NCBI RefSeq assembly: GCF_014218355.1
Contig: NZ_AP023368.1
Coordinates: 3,600,001-3,664,000, forward strand
DNA length: 64,000 nucleotides
Source: Anaerocolumna chitinilytica
Lineage (GTDB): Bacteria; Bacillota; Clostridia; Lachnospirales; Lachnospiraceae
Reading direction: 5' to 3'
This document shows positions 26,508-36,804 of this stretch, in pieces. The position numbers and the translations under genes are program-made. Every line of letters starts with the position of its first letter. Position 1 is the stretch's first letter. The notes under the pieces are model-generated. The model was not told where the DNA came from, made no database searches, and saw nothing but the letters and a program-made list of their open reading frames with translations.

Positions 26508-27812
26508 CAATTCCTTTATTATATCTTTCCAGTCCAGTCCGCATTCTGCCATGAGCACCATCATGTGGTACAAAAAGTCGGATATTTCGTATTTAAGCTC
26601 TGAGGAATCCGGATTCTTGGCGGCGATTATGATTTCCGCTGCCTCTTCCCCGCACTTCTTTAGTATCTTATCAATGCCCTTATCAAAAAGATAATTGGTA
26701 TAGGAACCTTCTTTGGGATGCTCTTTACGGTCTATAATGACTTGAAAGACCTCATCTAATACGGTAAGCGGATTAATATCATCGTAAGGTTTCTTATAAG
26801 TTTCTTCAAAAAAGCAGGTAGGACTTCCGGTATGGCAGGCAGGCCCAATTTGACGTACTTTCGCAAGAAGTGTATCTTTATCGCAATCCACTGTCAGGGA
26901 TTTAACATACTGGAAATGACCGGAAGTCTCACCTTTTATCCATAGTTTGCTGCGGCTTCTGCTATAATACGTCATTTTTCCCGTTTCTACCGTCATATTA
27001 TAGGCTTCCTCATTCATATAGGCCACCATCAGGACTTCCTTCGTTTTATAATCCTGGACTACTACCGGCAAAAGCCCGTCATTGTTCTTCTTCATTTCCG
27101 AAAAGGGTATACTGCTTTCATAGGTGTTAACCAGGATACCCTCTGCCTTTAAGTTTCTCTTAAAAGCATTTAACTCCTCCCTCTGAGAGAAGTCTGTAAG
27201 AATACCCAGGGTATTCTCCTCCAAAAGAGCCTGCTTTGTGAGCTTAAAGAGTTCCTGACTTCTGTCTTTGGCTTCATTCTCCTGCTGTATCGGTTCAGTT
27301 ATTTGTATATATACCGGAAGCTCTGACTTAGGAACGAAGTCCTTCCAATTATTATCTACTATAATAGCTGATACAAACTCTTTTACTGACTCTATCAGGC
27401 TGTTTTCAGTTTTTTCGTTAATAACAAGATAAATTCTATCTTTTCCGAAGCGTGCTGAAGCTTCCTTTAACGCTTTTACAGTCGTAAGCTCCTCTATCTC
27501 TCCAGCTCCGACTGACAAACTATCCTCCATGAAGTCCCATGCATTCACTGCCATGGCTTTTGCTCCCGTATAAAGAGCCTTTTTTACGTCTTCAAAACGT
27601 TCCAGTTTATAATTTATTATAATCGGGATATCTACCTGTTTCGCCAGCTCCCCAGAAGCCTTTAAGAATTCCTCCTTCTCAGTATAATCTTTAGAGTCGC
27701 ATTTAATATAGAGTTCATCTGCACCGTAGGCTTCAAACTCTGCTCCCTGCTTTAGAAATTCCTCTGCATTATCTCTATCATAAACAATCCATGGTATTAT
27801 TTTCTTCTCCAT
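26493..27812 (-). CDS. hisI: HisIE with N-terminal HisA/HisF-like pseudo-barrel
   Basis: About 439 residues from ATG 27812, with GGAG correctly spaced; the ATG at 27824 abuts its own AAGG. Residues about 225-330 are phosphoribosyl-AMP cyclohydrolase ([31 protein letters not shown] zinc/active-site cysteines). About 340-439 is phosphoribosyl-ATP pyrophosphatase ([15 protein letters not shown]). The first 215 residues look like a HisA/HisF (beta/alpha) barrel ([29 protein letters not shown]), but the IPCLDV catalytic Asp is replaced (IPWIVY), so this part is probably inactive. It catalyses steps 2 and 3 of histidine synthesis and is last in the operon. Confidence 0.9.
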   Translation of the reverse strand: MEKKIIPWIVYDRDNAEEFLKQGAEFEAYGADELYIKCDSKDYTEKEEFLKASGELAKQVDIPIIINYKLERFEDVKKALYTGAKAMAVNAWDFMEDSLSVGAGEIEELTTVKALKEASARFGKDRIYLVINEKTENSLIESVKEFVSAIIVDNNWKDFVPKSELPVYIQITEPIQQENEAKDRSQELFKLTKQALLEENTLGILTDFSQREELNAFKRNLKAEGILVNTYESSIPFSEMKKNNDGLLPVVVQDYKTKEVLMVAYMNEEAYNMTVETGKMTYYSRSRSKLWIKGETSGHFQYVKSLTVDCDKDTLLAKVRQIGPACHTGSPTCFFEETYKKPYDDINPLTVLDEVFQVIIDRKEHPKEGSYTNYLFDKGIDKILKKCGEEAAEIIIAAKNPDSSELKYEISDFLYHMMVLMAECGLDWKDIIKELAHRR

Positions 27813-27826
27813 AACTGTCTCCATCC

Positions 27827-28420
27827 TTACTTTTCTATCATTCCTTTCGTAGAAAGCACATCCTTTATCCTGCTGTCAGAAGAAGCTGCTTCATCCAGTG
27901 CCTTGGCAAAAGCTTTAAAAGCTGCTTCAATAATGTGATGTGTATTGCTGCCGTGAATCTTCTTAATATGAAGATTCATACCGGCACTATAGGATAAGGC
28001 ATAGAAGAACTCCTGAATCAATTGCGTATCAAGTTCTCCCACCATAGGTGCAAGCTCTCCAAGCTCACAGACCAGATAAGGCCTGCCGGATAAATCTATA
28101 GCACATACAACGAGAGATTCATCCATGGGAAGCATAAAGTTCCCAAACCTTTTAATCCCTTTCTTCTCACCCAAAGCCTGTCGGATTGCCTGACCTAATA
28201 CAATACCGGTATCTTCTACGGTATGGTGTCCATCCACATACAGATCCCCAATTGCAGTTACTTCCAAGTCAAAGAAACCGTGCTTTGCAAATCCCTCCAG
28301 CATATGATCAAAGAAGCCGATTCCGGTATTTATCTTTCCTTCTCCGGTTCCATCCAGATTAATTGTAAGGGTTATATCTGTTTCTTTTGTTTTCCTGTTT
28401 ATCCTGCTTATTCTTTCCAT
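27827..28420 (-). CDS. hisB: Imidazoleglycerol-phosphate dehydratase
   Basis: A 197-residue monofunctional HisB of normal length; it dehydrates imidazole glycerol phosphate in histidine synthesis. The manganese-binding histidines are in [30 protein letters not shown] and the C-terminal [19 protein letters not shown]. It starts 3 bp after hisD and is followed 15 bp later by hisIE, so these are co-translated or tightly coupled. Confidence 0.97.
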   Translation of the reverse strand: MERISRINRKTKETDITLTINLDGTGEGKINTGIGFFDHMLEGFAKHGFFDLEVTAIGDLYVDGHHTVEDTGIVLGQAIRQALGEKKGIKRFGNFMLPMDESLVVCAIDLSGRPYLVCELGELAPMVGELDTQLIQEFFYALSYSAGMNLHIKKIHGSNTHHIIEAAFKAFAKALDEAASSDSRIKDVLSTKGMIEK

Positions 28421-28422
28421 CC

Positions 28423-29721
28423 CTATTCCTCCTCTTCAAAACGCACTGCGATGGAATTGGCATGGGCAGTAAGTCCCTCCGCCTTGGCGAAGCGGATAAT
28501 ATCCTGATATACCGGTTCCAGAGCCTCTTTGGAATAAGAAATGATACTGGATTTCTTAATATAATCATCCACACTCAATGGTGAAAAAAACTTTGCTGTT
28601 CCATTGGTAGGAAGAACGTGATTGGGACCCGCATAGTAGTCGCCTAGAGGTTCACTGCTATACTCTCCAAGAAAGATTGCTCCCGCATTCTGTATCTTTG
28701 TCATAATGGAAAAAGGGTCCTTCGTAAGTATCTCCAGGTGTTCGGAAGCTATCTCATTGGCAGTCACCACCGCCTCTTCCATGTCAGAAGCTATTAGGAT
28801 GTAACCGTAATTCTCAAGTGACTTTTCGATAATTTCTTTTCTGGATAACACTGCAGTAAATCTCTTGATTTCATCGGATACCTGATAAGCTAAAGCTTCA
28901 CTGGTCGTGATTAGAATTGCACTTGCTAACTCATCATGCTCTGCCTGGGACAAAAGGTCCGCGGCTACATATCTTGGATTAGCGCTCTCATCGGCAAGAA
29001 CCAGAATCTCACTGGGGCCTGCAATAGAATCAATACTTACATGCCCATAGACTGCTTTTTTTGCCAATGCAACATAGATATTACCGGGTCCTACAATCTT
29101 ATCAACCTTTTGTATAGACTCAGTGCCATGGGCAAGGGCTGCTATAGCCTGGGCACCGCCTGCCTTATAGATTTCCGTAACACCAGCTTCTTTTGCGGCA
29201 ACAAGGGTTCCGGCATAAATCTTTCCTTCGCTGTCCGGCGGGGTGGTCATGGCAATTCTCTTAACACCTGCTACTTTAGCAGGGATTACATTCATTAATA
29301 CAGAGGAGGGATACGCTGCCTTACCACCAGGTACATAAACCCCGACTGCTGCTAACGGAGTAACCTTTTGTCCCAGAATAATACCGTTTGGTTCACTGTC
29401 AAACCAGCTGTATTGTTTTTGCTTTATATGATAAGCCCTGATATTCTCGGCAGATTTTCGAATAACCTCAACAACCTTTGGGTCAATCAGACGATAGGCT
29501 TCTTCTATTTCTTCCGAGGTTACACGGATAGTCGTTTCGTTGATATCAGCCTTATCAAAACGCTTGGTATATTCAAAAAGGGCAGCATCTCTATTGATTT
29601 TTACTTCCTCTATGATTTCCATTACTGCCTTTTCATAGGTCTCATACTGGTTGGGACTTCTTTTTAAAAGATTCTTCAGAATATCTTCTTTTATCTCTTT
29701 TTCTAGCTTTGCTATCCTCAT
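28423..29721 (-). CDS. hisD: Histidinol dehydrogenase
   Basis: About 432 residues. It oxidises histidinol to histidine with two NAD in the last steps of the pathway. [28 protein letters not shown] (quoted only in part: [26 protein letters not shown]) and the zinc/catalytic [13 protein letters not shown] and SEHLEI motifs are all present. [16 protein letters not shown] completes the signature. I prefer ATG 29721 because the upstream ATG at 29733 abuts the AAGGG. Confidence 0.97.
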   Translation of the reverse strand: MRIAKLEKEIKEDILKNLLKRSPNQYETYEKAVMEIIEEVKINRDAALFEYTKRFDKADINETTIRVTSEEIEEAYRLIDPKVVEVIRKSAENIRAYHIKQKQYSWFDSEPNGIILGQKVTPLAAVGVYVPGGKAAYPSSVLMNVIPAKVAGVKRIAMTTPPDSEGKIYAGTLVAAKEAGVTEIYKAGGAQAIAALAHGTESIQKVDKIVGPGNIYVALAKKAVYGHVSIDSIAGPSEILVLADESANPRYVAADLLSQAEHDELASAILITTSEALAYQVSDEIKRFTAVLSRKEIIEKSLENYGYILIASDMEEAVVTANEIASEHLEILTKDPFSIMTKIQNAGAIFLGEYSSEPLGDYYAGPNHVLPTNGTAKFFSPLSVDDYIKKSSIISYSKEALEPVYQDIIRFAKAEGLTAHANSIAVRFEEEE

Positions 29722-29773
29722 AATAATAACCATCCCTTCTCTAAGTCTGCAAGCTTTGAGCTACAGGCATGCT

Positions 29774-30421
29774 TTATTTTGTTCTGGCAAGAACTTCTCG
29801 TAAATCCGCTATGAGCTTATTGATTCGTTCCTGTTCCATCTTCATACTTACCTGATTTACCACCATTCTGGCTGAGAGAGGACATATCTCCTCCAGGACT
29901 TCCAGTCCGTTTTCTCTTAGAGTAGAACCGGTTTCAACAATATCCACAATAACCTCTGATAATCCGACAATAGGGGCAAGTTCTATGGAGCCGTTTAGTT
30001 TGATGATTTCCACGGTCTGATGCTTTTTATTATAGAAATAATCCTTCGCAATGTTGGGATACTTGGTTGCCACACGAATTAATTCACCATGCTGCAGCAA
30101 TTCTCTGGCTGAAGCAGGTCCTGCCACACACATGCGGCACTTGCCAAAGCCTAAATCAATGACCTCATAGAGCTTTCGCCCCTCTTCCAGGATGGTGTCC
30201 TTTCCGACCACCCCGATGTCAGCTGCCCCGTATTCCACATAGGTTGGGACGTCATTTGCTTTTGCTAAAAATATTTTAATTTTCTGTTCTTCATTTACAA
30301 ATATCAATTTCCTGGAATCCGGATCATTCATTTCTTCACAGGTATAACCTACCTGCTCCAGTATTCCCATTGTCTTTTTTGCCAGCCTTCCTTTGGCCAG
30401 TGCAAATGTCAGATATCTCAT
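29774..30421 (-). CDS. hisG: ATP phosphoribosyltransferase, short (HisZ-dependent) form
   Basis: About 215 residues, the catalytic-only short form that requires HisZ. It performs the first committed step, joining ATP and [19 protein letters not shown] at the N-terminus, [13 protein letters not shown] and the PRPP-binding [14 protein letters not shown] segment are typical. No C-terminal ACT-like regulatory domain is present. It follows hisZ, its regulatory partner. GGGAG nine bases upstream supports the second ATG (30421). Confidence 0.96.
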   Translation of the reverse strand: MRYLTFALAKGRLAKKTMGILEQVGYTCEEMNDPDSRKLIFVNEEQKIKIFLAKANDVPTYVEYGAADIGVVGKDTILEEGRKLYEVIDLGFGKCRMCVAGPASARELLQHGELIRVATKYPNIAKDYFYNKKHQTVEIIKLNGSIELAPIVGLSEVIVDIVETGSTLRENGLEVLEEICPLSARMVVNQVSMKMEQERINKLIADLREVLARTK

Positions 30422-30454
30422 CCGCATGTTCTCCCATACTTTATATACTATTTA

Positions 30455-31714
30455 TCAGGCTAAAAATTCCGAGAGCTTTGCTGTGTTAATCTCCCCGGTT
30501 TGAGAATTAATTACTTCTACAAAATCTTCTTTTTCAAAGAACAGGATACCGCCTATACTGTTTCTTTTGCAATATTCCTTATACTCTGTAAGGGAGTCCC
30601 CTTCTTCAAAAGTGATAAGTTCTATATTCATATTTTGACTGCGAAAACGGTTCGCCAGGGAAATAGCTGTTTTTTGAAAAGCTTTGCGGTACAGTATTAA
30701 GGTGTTATTGTCGTTGGTTTCTATTGTAATTTTCTGTCTTGTAAGGGCTGACATAAGCTGGTCAGCCAAAATAGCGATTCCGATAGCCGGAGCTTCCTTA
30801 CCAAATTGTCCAACCAGATTATCATATCTTCCTCCGCTGGCAATGATATCTCCGGTGCCATAGGTATAAGCCCTAAAAATAATTCCGGTATAGTAATTGT
30901 ATTGGCTGAGCATTCCAAGGTCAAAGGTAATATATTTTTCTAGTCCATATAGAGTAAGTATCTCATATACTTCTTCTAACCGTTCGATAGCTTTTAATGC
31001 TTTTGCATTTTTTGTGATTTTTTTTGCTTCCAAGAGCCGCTCTGTGGAACCAAACAGTTCAGTAAGGGTCAGAAAGGCACTCTTTAACTCCTCACTGATT
31101 TCTTTTTCTGACAGGAGTTCTTCCACTCCGAACATATTCTTTTCTTCAATCAGATTTCGAAGCTGAGCTTCTTCCTCTTCTGTAAAACCGGCTTCCTCCG
31201 TCAATCCATAGAAAAAACCTGCTTCTCCGATTTCAACTTGAAATTCTGTTAGCCCGGTTTCTAACAGACATTCAATGGTTAATGCAATCATTTCCGCATC
31301 TGCATTAACGGTAGGATCATTGATAAGCTCCGCTCCAAGCTGGGTAGCTTCCTTTAACTTTCCCTGATAACTGGTGTTATTTATAAAAATACTTCCCATG
31401 TAGCACAGACGAATGGGAAGCTTTTCTTCTTTGTAATATTTAGCGGCACACCGTGCAATAGACGGTGTTATATCCGGTCTTAGCACCAGGGTGTTTCCGT
31501 CTCTGTCAACGAACTTGTACATATCCTTTTGAGGAACAGTACCTCTCTCCTGGCTGAAAATTTCAAAGAATTCAAAGGTTGGCGTCTGTATATCCCGAAA
31601 ACCGTGAAGTTCCATCACATGATGGAGCTTCCTCTGTATATGAAGCTTCCTCTCACATTCATGGTTGTAAATATCTCTGACACCTTCCGGTGTATGCAAC
31701 AGTTTATCGTTCAT
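30455..31714 (-). CDS. hisZ: ATP phosphoribosyltransferase regulatory subunit
   Basis: About 419 residues from the ATG at 31714. The frame is open to 31846, but the family begins with LLHTPEGVRDIYNHE and an AGG lies seven bases upstream of 31714. It is a HisRS-like class II fold that forms an octamer with short HisG and confers histidine feedback. Motifs RGTVPQKDMYKFVDRDG and LRPDITPSIAR match the HisRS catalytic core, but it lacks the anticodon-binding domain. It is the first gene of hisZ-G-D-B-IE; hisA, hisF, hisH and hisC are not in this window. Confidence 0.95.
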   Translation of the reverse strand: MNDKLLHTPEGVRDIYNHECERKLHIQRKLHHVMELHGFRDIQTPTFEFFEIFSQERGTVPQKDMYKFVDRDGNTLVLRPDITPSIARCAAKYYKEEKLPIRLCYMGSIFINNTSYQGKLKEATQLGAELINDPTVNADAEMIALTIECLLETGLTEFQVEIGEAGFFYGLTEEAGFTEEEEAQLRNLIEEKNMFGVEELLSEKEISEELKSAFLTLTELFGSTERLLEAKKITKNAKALKAIERLEEVYEILTLYGLEKYITFDLGMLSQYNYYTGIIFRAYTYGTGDIIASGGRYDNLVGQFGKEAPAIGIAILADQLMSALTRQKITIETNDNNTLILYRKAFQKTAISLANRFRSQNMNIELITFEEGDSLTEYKEYCKRNSIGGILFFEKEDFVEVINSQTGEINTAKLSEFLA

Positions 31715-31999
31715 ATCCATACCTGTCGGAATCAAAAGCATCACTTTGACAGCTTTGGTTCCCCGCCGCTTATGATTGAAAGAAGGAATCTGCGGCATAC
31801 TCTTTCCTCTAAAATTTTCTTTCAACCCATCTCTTTCTGTATCCATGATAAAATCGAAATCAATATTAAATATGAGATTCCCGATTCTTAATTCAAATAG
31901 TTTATGTAAGATCCTGCAAAATACTCTATGAAATTACAATCTAGCACATTCGCTTCATTGTGGTAACGTGATAATTCATTAGCAGAAAGATGTGAAACA

Positions 32000-32028
32000 A
32001 TTATAATACAATGCATACTTTGTGTCAA
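32000..32028 (-). promoter_or_regulatory. Consensus promoter of the his operon
   Basis: TTGACA (32023-32028) and TATAAT (32000-32005) are separated by 17 bp on the minus strand, a perfect sigma-A promoter. Transcription would begin near 31993, leaving about 280 nt before hisZ. I saw no T-box motif in that leader. Confidence 0.88.
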
Positions 32029-32043
32029 CCTTTTCTTTTAGGC

Positions 32044-32592
32044 TTAACAAGACTGCTGCTTTTCTCTGTTTTGTGCATCCTTCGCAATATTGACCAGATA
32101 ATGTATGTATATACTGTTCATGCAGGATATCGTGTTATCAGCATCAAGCTCTTCGAAACGGAAGCTCTTTCTTCCTCCCTCTTTCGCCCGGTTCCAGAAT
32201 ACCAGTAAATCCTTCAAGGGTAAGTAGTAATAATAATTTCTTTTAGAATAATAGATTAAGAGAAAAGCAATCCCTCCTTGTTTCTCAAAATCCTTCATAA
32301 ATTCCACCTGATGTTCATGGACATTCTGAAGGGCAAAGGTATCACTGGCACATTCCTTGGCATCAAAACATACCGGGATTCCCTGTGCTGTACCGATATA
32401 ATCCACCGTACTTTTCTCTTCAAAATAAGCCAGCGTTATATGACGGTTTTCCTTGTCTATCGTAATGGGTGTTATAGGTGTAGGAATTTTCTGAATGAGA
32501 GCAAGATTTTTCTCCCTGTATTTCGTATTAGTAAGGTTTATCAGTTCCTCCAGTGCGGAGCCTCTAAGACCTCTGGAATTCCATGAAGGCAT
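32044..32592 (-). CDS. recU: Holliday junction resolvase RecU
   Basis: A 182-residue RecU, the Bacillota functional counterpart of RuvC, cutting Holliday junctions in recombination and chromosome segregation. NSRGLRGSALEELIN at the N-terminus, IQKIPTPITPI and the nuclease core VDYIGTAQGIPVCFDAKECAS (catalytic Asp/Glu/Lys, quoted in part) are diagnostic. In many Bacillota it neighbours ponA; here it lies between a pseudouridine synthase and the his operon. Confidence 0.95.
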   Translation of the reverse strand: MPSWNSRGLRGSALEELINLTNTKYREKNLALIQKIPTPITPITIDKENRHITLAYFEEKSTVDYIGTAQGIPVCFDAKECASDTFALQNVHEHQVEFMKDFEKQGGIAFLLIYYSKRNYYYYLPLKDLLVFWNRAKEGGRKSFRFEELDADNTISCMNSIYIHYLVNIAKDAQNREKQQSC

Positions 32593-32620
32593 TATTTTTC
32601 CTCCTTTTTCTCAATATAAG

Positions 32621-32708
32621 TTGAACTTTCGAAGCTTACTCTTAACCAGCCCATAAAGGTTTTGTGCTATAGGTATCTCTTCTGGTAAAGAGTAAGTCGA
32701 AAGTTCAA
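32621..32708. repeat. Long intergenic hairpin, 27-bp arms
   Basis: Arms at 32621-32649 and 32682-32708 pair over 27 bp (12 + 15, with a 2-nt bulge and one mismatch) around a 32-nt loop. The second arm overlaps the last bases of the pseudouridine synthase gene. No T tract follows on the minus strand, so it is not a standard terminator. Confidence 0.8.
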
Positions 32709-33715
32709 TCTTTATTTATACATGCTATTATAATCCTGATAAAATAATCAGGAAGCTCAGCCGTCAGCTGCAGACCGGAAAGATTGCTAAGTTCTCCCTG
32801 TATATTCTTTGGAAATATCATCTCATAGGAATGGAGCAATTGGTGGGTTAGTCTGAATTTCTGCCTAAACTTATCATTTATGTTCTTATCTCCGTATTTG
32901 CCATCCCCTATAATGGGACAGCCGATACTGCTTAAATGTGCTCTGATCTGATGGGTCTTTCCGGTGATTAATTTCACCTTTAACAGAGTATAATCCTTAT
33001 TGCCTTGGAGAGGGGTATATTCCGTCTCAATATAATCCGCATTATCTGCTGCTTTCGCAAGAACTTTGACCTGATTAGTCTTCTCATCTTTTATAAGAAA
33101 ACCGGTTATCTTTTTATCTTCTTTTACCACCCCTTTTACAAGACAGAGGTAATACTTTGAGAGGGTTCTCTCCCTAAAAAGTTCTGATAGTGTCTTTAAT
33201 CCCGCTAAGGTCTTTCCTGCCGCTACCAACCCGCTGGTATTCCGGTCAAGACGGTTACAGATACCGGGTTTAAAGGTCTCCAGCTCCTTTGGTGTAATAC
33301 ATCCTGTATTCAGCAGATAAGAAATTACATGTTCCACCAGAGAAATATCTGATTCTTTCGCCTTTTGGGAGAGCATTCCTGCAGGCTTATTTACGATTAG
33401 CACATTGGCATCTTCATAGACCACCTGAAAATTTTCCTTGAGGTTTTCAGGAACCCCATCCTCAGAGGATATCTGCGGCAGGGGATTACTATAATTATCA
33501 GAAAACTTCTCAAGGGTCTCCTCGGATAAGAACAGTTTTATTTCATCTTCTGTATTAACCATCTCAGAGCCTTCTGCCTTTTTTCCATTTAAGGTTATGT
33601 TCTTTTTACGAAGCATTTTATAAACAAAGCTTTTAGGAGCTTTTTTTAATACTTTAAACAGTAATTTGTCCAAACGCTGCCCAGCTTCATTCTTACCTGC
33701 TATAATAGTCTTCAT
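32705..33715 (-). CDS. RluA-family pseudouridine synthase with S4 domain
   Basis: A 336-residue RluC/RluD-like enzyme that modifies uridines in 23S rRNA. The S4 RNA-binding domain occupies about 1-75 (GQRLDKLLFKVLKKAPKSFV). The catalytic motif GICNRLDRNTSGLVAAGK (Asp in RLDRNTSG) lies near residue 155, with the usual HRLDRDTSG histidine replaced by Asn. KTHQIRAHLSSIGCPIIGDGKYG follows (first 18 residues quoted are the RluA motif III). The exact target base cannot be given. Confidence 0.92.
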   Translation of the reverse strand: MKTIIAGKNEAGQRLDKLLFKVLKKAPKSFVYKMLRKKNITLNGKKAEGSEMVNTEDEIKLFLSEETLEKFSDNYSNPLPQISSEDGVPENLKENFQVVYEDANVLIVNKPAGMLSQKAKESDISLVEHVISYLLNTGCITPKELETFKPGICNRLDRNTSGLVAAGKTLAGLKTLSELFRERTLSKYYLCLVKGVVKEDKKITGFLIKDEKTNQVKVLAKAADNADYIETEYTPLQGNKDYTLLKVKLITGKTHQIRAHLSSIGCPIIGDGKYGDKNINDKFRQKFRLTHQLLHSYEMIFPKNIQGELSNLSGLQLTAELPDYFIRIIIACINKD

Positions 33716-33739
33716 TTTACTAATAATCCTCCATGGGGG

Positions 33740-34402
33740 TCATGCTAACTCCAGATAAGAATTGATATAATAATCTGCTTCTTCTCTTTTCCTTACAGCA
33801 TCTCTCTCCGAATTTTTATCATAAACACCGCATACTCGCATCCCTGCGTTTTTTCCGGCTTGTATCCCTTGAATAATATCCTCAAATACCAGGCAGTTTT
33901 CTGCTGCTGCACCTAAATCCCTTGCAACCAGTTCGTAGATATCCGGGGAGGGTTTTCCTTTTGCCACCTCACAAGAAGTTCTGATGGAATGAAAATACTC
34001 CTTTACCCCCAACTTTGAGATAACGAGCTCCACCAATTCTTTTGAATTGCTGGTGGCTATGCCCATGCGAATTCCCTGTTGCTGCAATTCTTCTAAAAAA
34101 GCCAGCACTCCTTCTTTTAAAGGCACTTCATTGGAGTACTTATCCCATGCCATCCTATTCCATTCCGCCTTGATTTCCTCTATGGGCTGAGGAATATGAA
34201 AGCGTTTCTTAAAATACTCCGCTGTTTCTGAAAAGCTCATTCCCTGAACCATTTCCTCCAGGTCATCAGGTAAATCTATCCCAAACTTCCCAAGATATTC
34301 TCTGTCTATATCCTCCCATATCCACATGGAGTCTATTAAGGTTCCGTCCAAATCAAACAGAACCGCTTCTATCCCTTGAAATATCTCCTTTTTTAATGTC
34401 AT
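33740..34402 (-). CDS. HAD-superfamily phosphatase (beta-phosphoglucomutase-like)
   Basis: A 220-residue cytosolic HAD hydrolase. Motif I DLDGTLIDS (17-25), motif II Thr/Ser in GIATSNSKEL, motif III Lys in KGKPSPDIYE and motif IV in CLVFEDIIQGIQAGKNAG are all intact, with the C1 helical cap of the beta-PGM/phosphatase subclass. The substrate is unknown. It lies in a run of minus-strand housekeeping genes, 24 bp upstream of the RluA-like gene. Confidence 0.9.
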   Translation of the reverse strand: MTLKKEIFQGIEAVLFDLDGTLIDSMWIWEDIDREYLGKFGIDLPDDLEEMVQGMSFSETAEYFKKRFHIPQPIEEIKAEWNRMAWDKYSNEVPLKEGVLAFLEELQQQGIRMGIATSNSKELVELVISKLGVKEYFHSIRTSCEVAKGKPSPDIYELVARDLGAAAENCLVFEDIIQGIQAGKNAGMRVCGVYDKNSERDAVRKREEADYYINSYLELA

Positions 34403-34500
34403 CTAACTAGTCCTCCATACTTCAATACACTGGATATTTTCCATCAGCAAATCAGCAAAGTAAAATGTGTTATTATTTAAATAAACATCTATGTTGAGCT

Positions 34501-35220
34501 TCAATGCTGATTTTGCAATAGCTGTATTTCTTCATCGGTAAGCTTTCTATATTCTCCCGGGTTTAAGCTTTCATCCAGAGCAAGTGTTCCCATCTGTAAT
34601 CGTTTTAAATAAAGGACTTCCTTTCCCACCGCTTCAAACATTCGCTTTATCTGGTGAAATTTGCCTTCGCTGATGGTAACAAGGACCTCTGACTCTTCCC
34701 CAGAACTTATAATCTCCAATTCAGCCGGGAGAGTCGTAAAGTCCTCTTCCAGATTTATGCCTTCCTGAAATCTATTAATATCTGCCTCTGCTACTCGTCC
34801 CTGTACTCTGGCAAAATATAACTTTTTTACATGTTTCTTAGGTGAGAGTAATCTATGTGCAAGATCTCCGTCGTTTGTAATAATTAAAAGCCCTTCCGTG
34901 TCTTTATCCAGTCTTCCCACAGGAAAAAGATCCTTTCTCTTTCCTTCTTCAATCAAATCCACCACAGTGGAAGCAAATTTATCTCTACTGGCAGAGACTA
35001 CTCCTGCCGGTTTATTTAACATAAAGTACTCTGTCACTATATAAGAAATGACTCTTTCATCAAAGGTAATCTTATCTTCTGAAGTGATTTTACTTTCAGG
35101 CTGCTTTGCCACCTGCCCGTTTATTTTCACACGACCTTTTCTGATATAACCTTTTACCTCACTACGGGTACCAATTCCCATATCTGCAAGATATTTATCC
35201 AAACGAAGATATTCACCCAT
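34501..35220 (-). CDS. RsuA-family pseudouridine synthase
   Basis: A 239-residue RsuA/RluB/E/F-type synthase that modifies rRNA. The N-terminal S4 domain is RLDKYLADMGIGTRSEVKGY. The catalytic motif is VGRLDKDTEGLLIITND (Asp in RLDKDT), and SEGKFHQIKRMFEAVG is the family C-terminal motif. The length is typical. RsuA acts on 16S U516 in E. coli; the target here is inferred. Confidence 0.93.
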   Translation of the reverse strand: MGEYLRLDKYLADMGIGTRSEVKGYIRKGRVKINGQVAKQPESKITSEDKITFDERVISYIVTEYFMLNKPAGVVSASRDKFASTVVDLIEEGKRKDLFPVGRLDKDTEGLLIITNDGDLAHRLLSPKKHVKKLYFARVQGRVAEADINRFQEGINLEEDFTTLPAELEIISSGEESEVLVTISEGKFHQIKRMFEAVGKEVLYLKRLQMGTLALDESLNPGEYRKLTDEEIQLLQNQH

Positions 35221-35336
35221 ATTCCGGTAATTTCCTTTCTAAGCCCGCGTTGTTTTCCTTAACTGCCTATACTCTGTTACTTCCCATCTGTTGTATTGCC
35301 GTCTATCTTACTAACTTCCATGTATTTATGAAGATA

Positions 35337-36719
35337 TTACATCCATCTCCAACCGGGAAGATATTTATTTTTCAAAGAACCCTTGGCTAGCTTTCCCCAG
35401 CCCAGAGAGTAAGAATCGGCTGTAACCAAATGATAACCGTCACCCTTTGTACTGTTTGCTTCAATGGTTTCGCATTTTAGATATTTGATTACTTCTGCAC
35501 TGTTCCCCGGCAGATCAATAACCTTATGGTAATCCCCTTTATACAAAGCACTTGCCAGCGCTTGACTGGGCTCAAAACGTCCCTTTTTCATTTCTCCCAG
35601 TAAAAGCCCCTGACGGAGCAGACGAAGTCCTTTTAACTCAGGGAGTTCACTTGGCAGAAGATAGAGCCTGTCCTCTTTTACCAAGAGATTTTCTTCGTTT
35701 ATGGGCAGGGGAATTTCTGAAAGAAAATCCTCTGCTTCTTTTGTTATCTTTAATTTACCAAGGTTTCCGGATACAGCAATCAGGCTATCTCCCTTGGGTT
35801 CACCTTTTCTTAACAGTGCGATAAAATGTCCTTCTCCCTTTATCTTATGGGGCCACAAACGAATACAGTTCTTAAGTTCTTCTCTTCCATTTCCCCATTC
35901 CGGTCTTCCATGAGAGAAGCCTTCATAGGACACGCTGTTGTCAGTAAGAGGATCCACTACCTGAAATTCGGGGTATTGCTCCAATAAATAGGATATAGTC
36001 CCTTCGTTCTCTTCCTTTGAAAAGGTACAGGTAGAATAGAGAAGATATCCTCCGGGTTTCAGCATTCTCGCTGCTTGAAGAATGATTTCCTTTTGCAGTT
36101 TATTATAATACTCCACACCATATTGTTCCCAATTTTTCATGATTGCAGGGCTTTTACGAAACATCCCTTCACCGGAACAGGGAGCATCTACAAGAATCTT
36201 GTCAAAATATTCCGTAAAATAGTCCACTAACTTTCCCGGTGCTTCACTGGCTATAACCGGATTGCGAATACCAAACAGCTCTATGTTCTTAAGAAGCGCC
36301 TTCGCCCTGGAATTGGAGATATCATTGGATACCAAAACTCCCTTGCCGCAAAGCTTCGCTCCAAGTTCCGTACTCTTTCCTCCCGGAGCAGCACAAATAT
36401 CCAGCACTTTATCCCCCGGTGTAACCGGAAGTAAGCTGGCGGGAGTCATTGCGCTTGGTTCCTGTATATAATAAAGCCCGGCGAAATAATACGGATGTCT
36501 TGCAGGCTGTTCATTTTGATTGTAATAATAACCGTTTTTAATCCAAGGAATTCTTGTAATTGAAAATGGAGCTATTTTTTCAAATTCTTCCGGCGATATC
36601 TTTAATGTATTTACCCTTATGCCGCTGTAATGCTTCTCCTCCAGGGTTTTCTCATAATCTTTATATTCTTCTCCAAGCATTTCTTTCATGCGTGTTTCAA
36701 AGGTCTGTGGTAATTTCAT
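35337..36719 (-). CDS. RsmF/NOP2-type rRNA m5C methyltransferase
   Basis: A 460-residue SAM-dependent cytosine-C5 methyltransferase. The SAM site is DICAAPGGKSTELGAKL, motif IV is DAPCSGEGMFRKSP (catalytic region) and motif VI is YSTCTFSKEENEG with the nucleophilic cysteine in TCTF. The C-terminal 170 residues correspond to the RsmF/YebU extension with a PUA-like end (YHLVTADSYSLGWGKLAKG). It lies upstream of rsuA-like and other rRNA modification genes. Confidence 0.92.
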   Translation of the reverse strand: MKLPQTFETRMKEMLGEEYKDYEKTLEEKHYSGIRVNTLKISPEEFEKIAPFSITRIPWIKNGYYYNQNEQPARHPYYFAGLYYIQEPSAMTPASLLPVTPGDKVLDICAAPGGKSTELGAKLCGKGVLVSNDISNSRAKALLKNIELFGIRNPVIASEAPGKLVDYFTEYFDKILVDAPCSGEGMFRKSPAIMKNWEQYGVEYYNKLQKEIILQAARMLKPGGYLLYSTCTFSKEENEGTISYLLEQYPEFQVVDPLTDNSVSYEGFSHGRPEWGNGREELKNCIRLWPHKIKGEGHFIALLRKGEPKGDSLIAVSGNLGKLKITKEAEDFLSEIPLPINEENLLVKEDRLYLLPSELPELKGLRLLRQGLLLGEMKKGRFEPSQALASALYKGDYHKVIDLPGNSAEVIKYLKCETIEANSTKGDGYHLVTADSYSLGWGKLAKGSLKNKYLPGWRWM

Positions 36720-36804
36720 TCTTTCCTCTTTCTATTTAATACTTCCATATTAAAATTATTGCCATCCCTTTTGGTCTGACAGTAATTTGGTATTCCGAGT
36801 TTAC

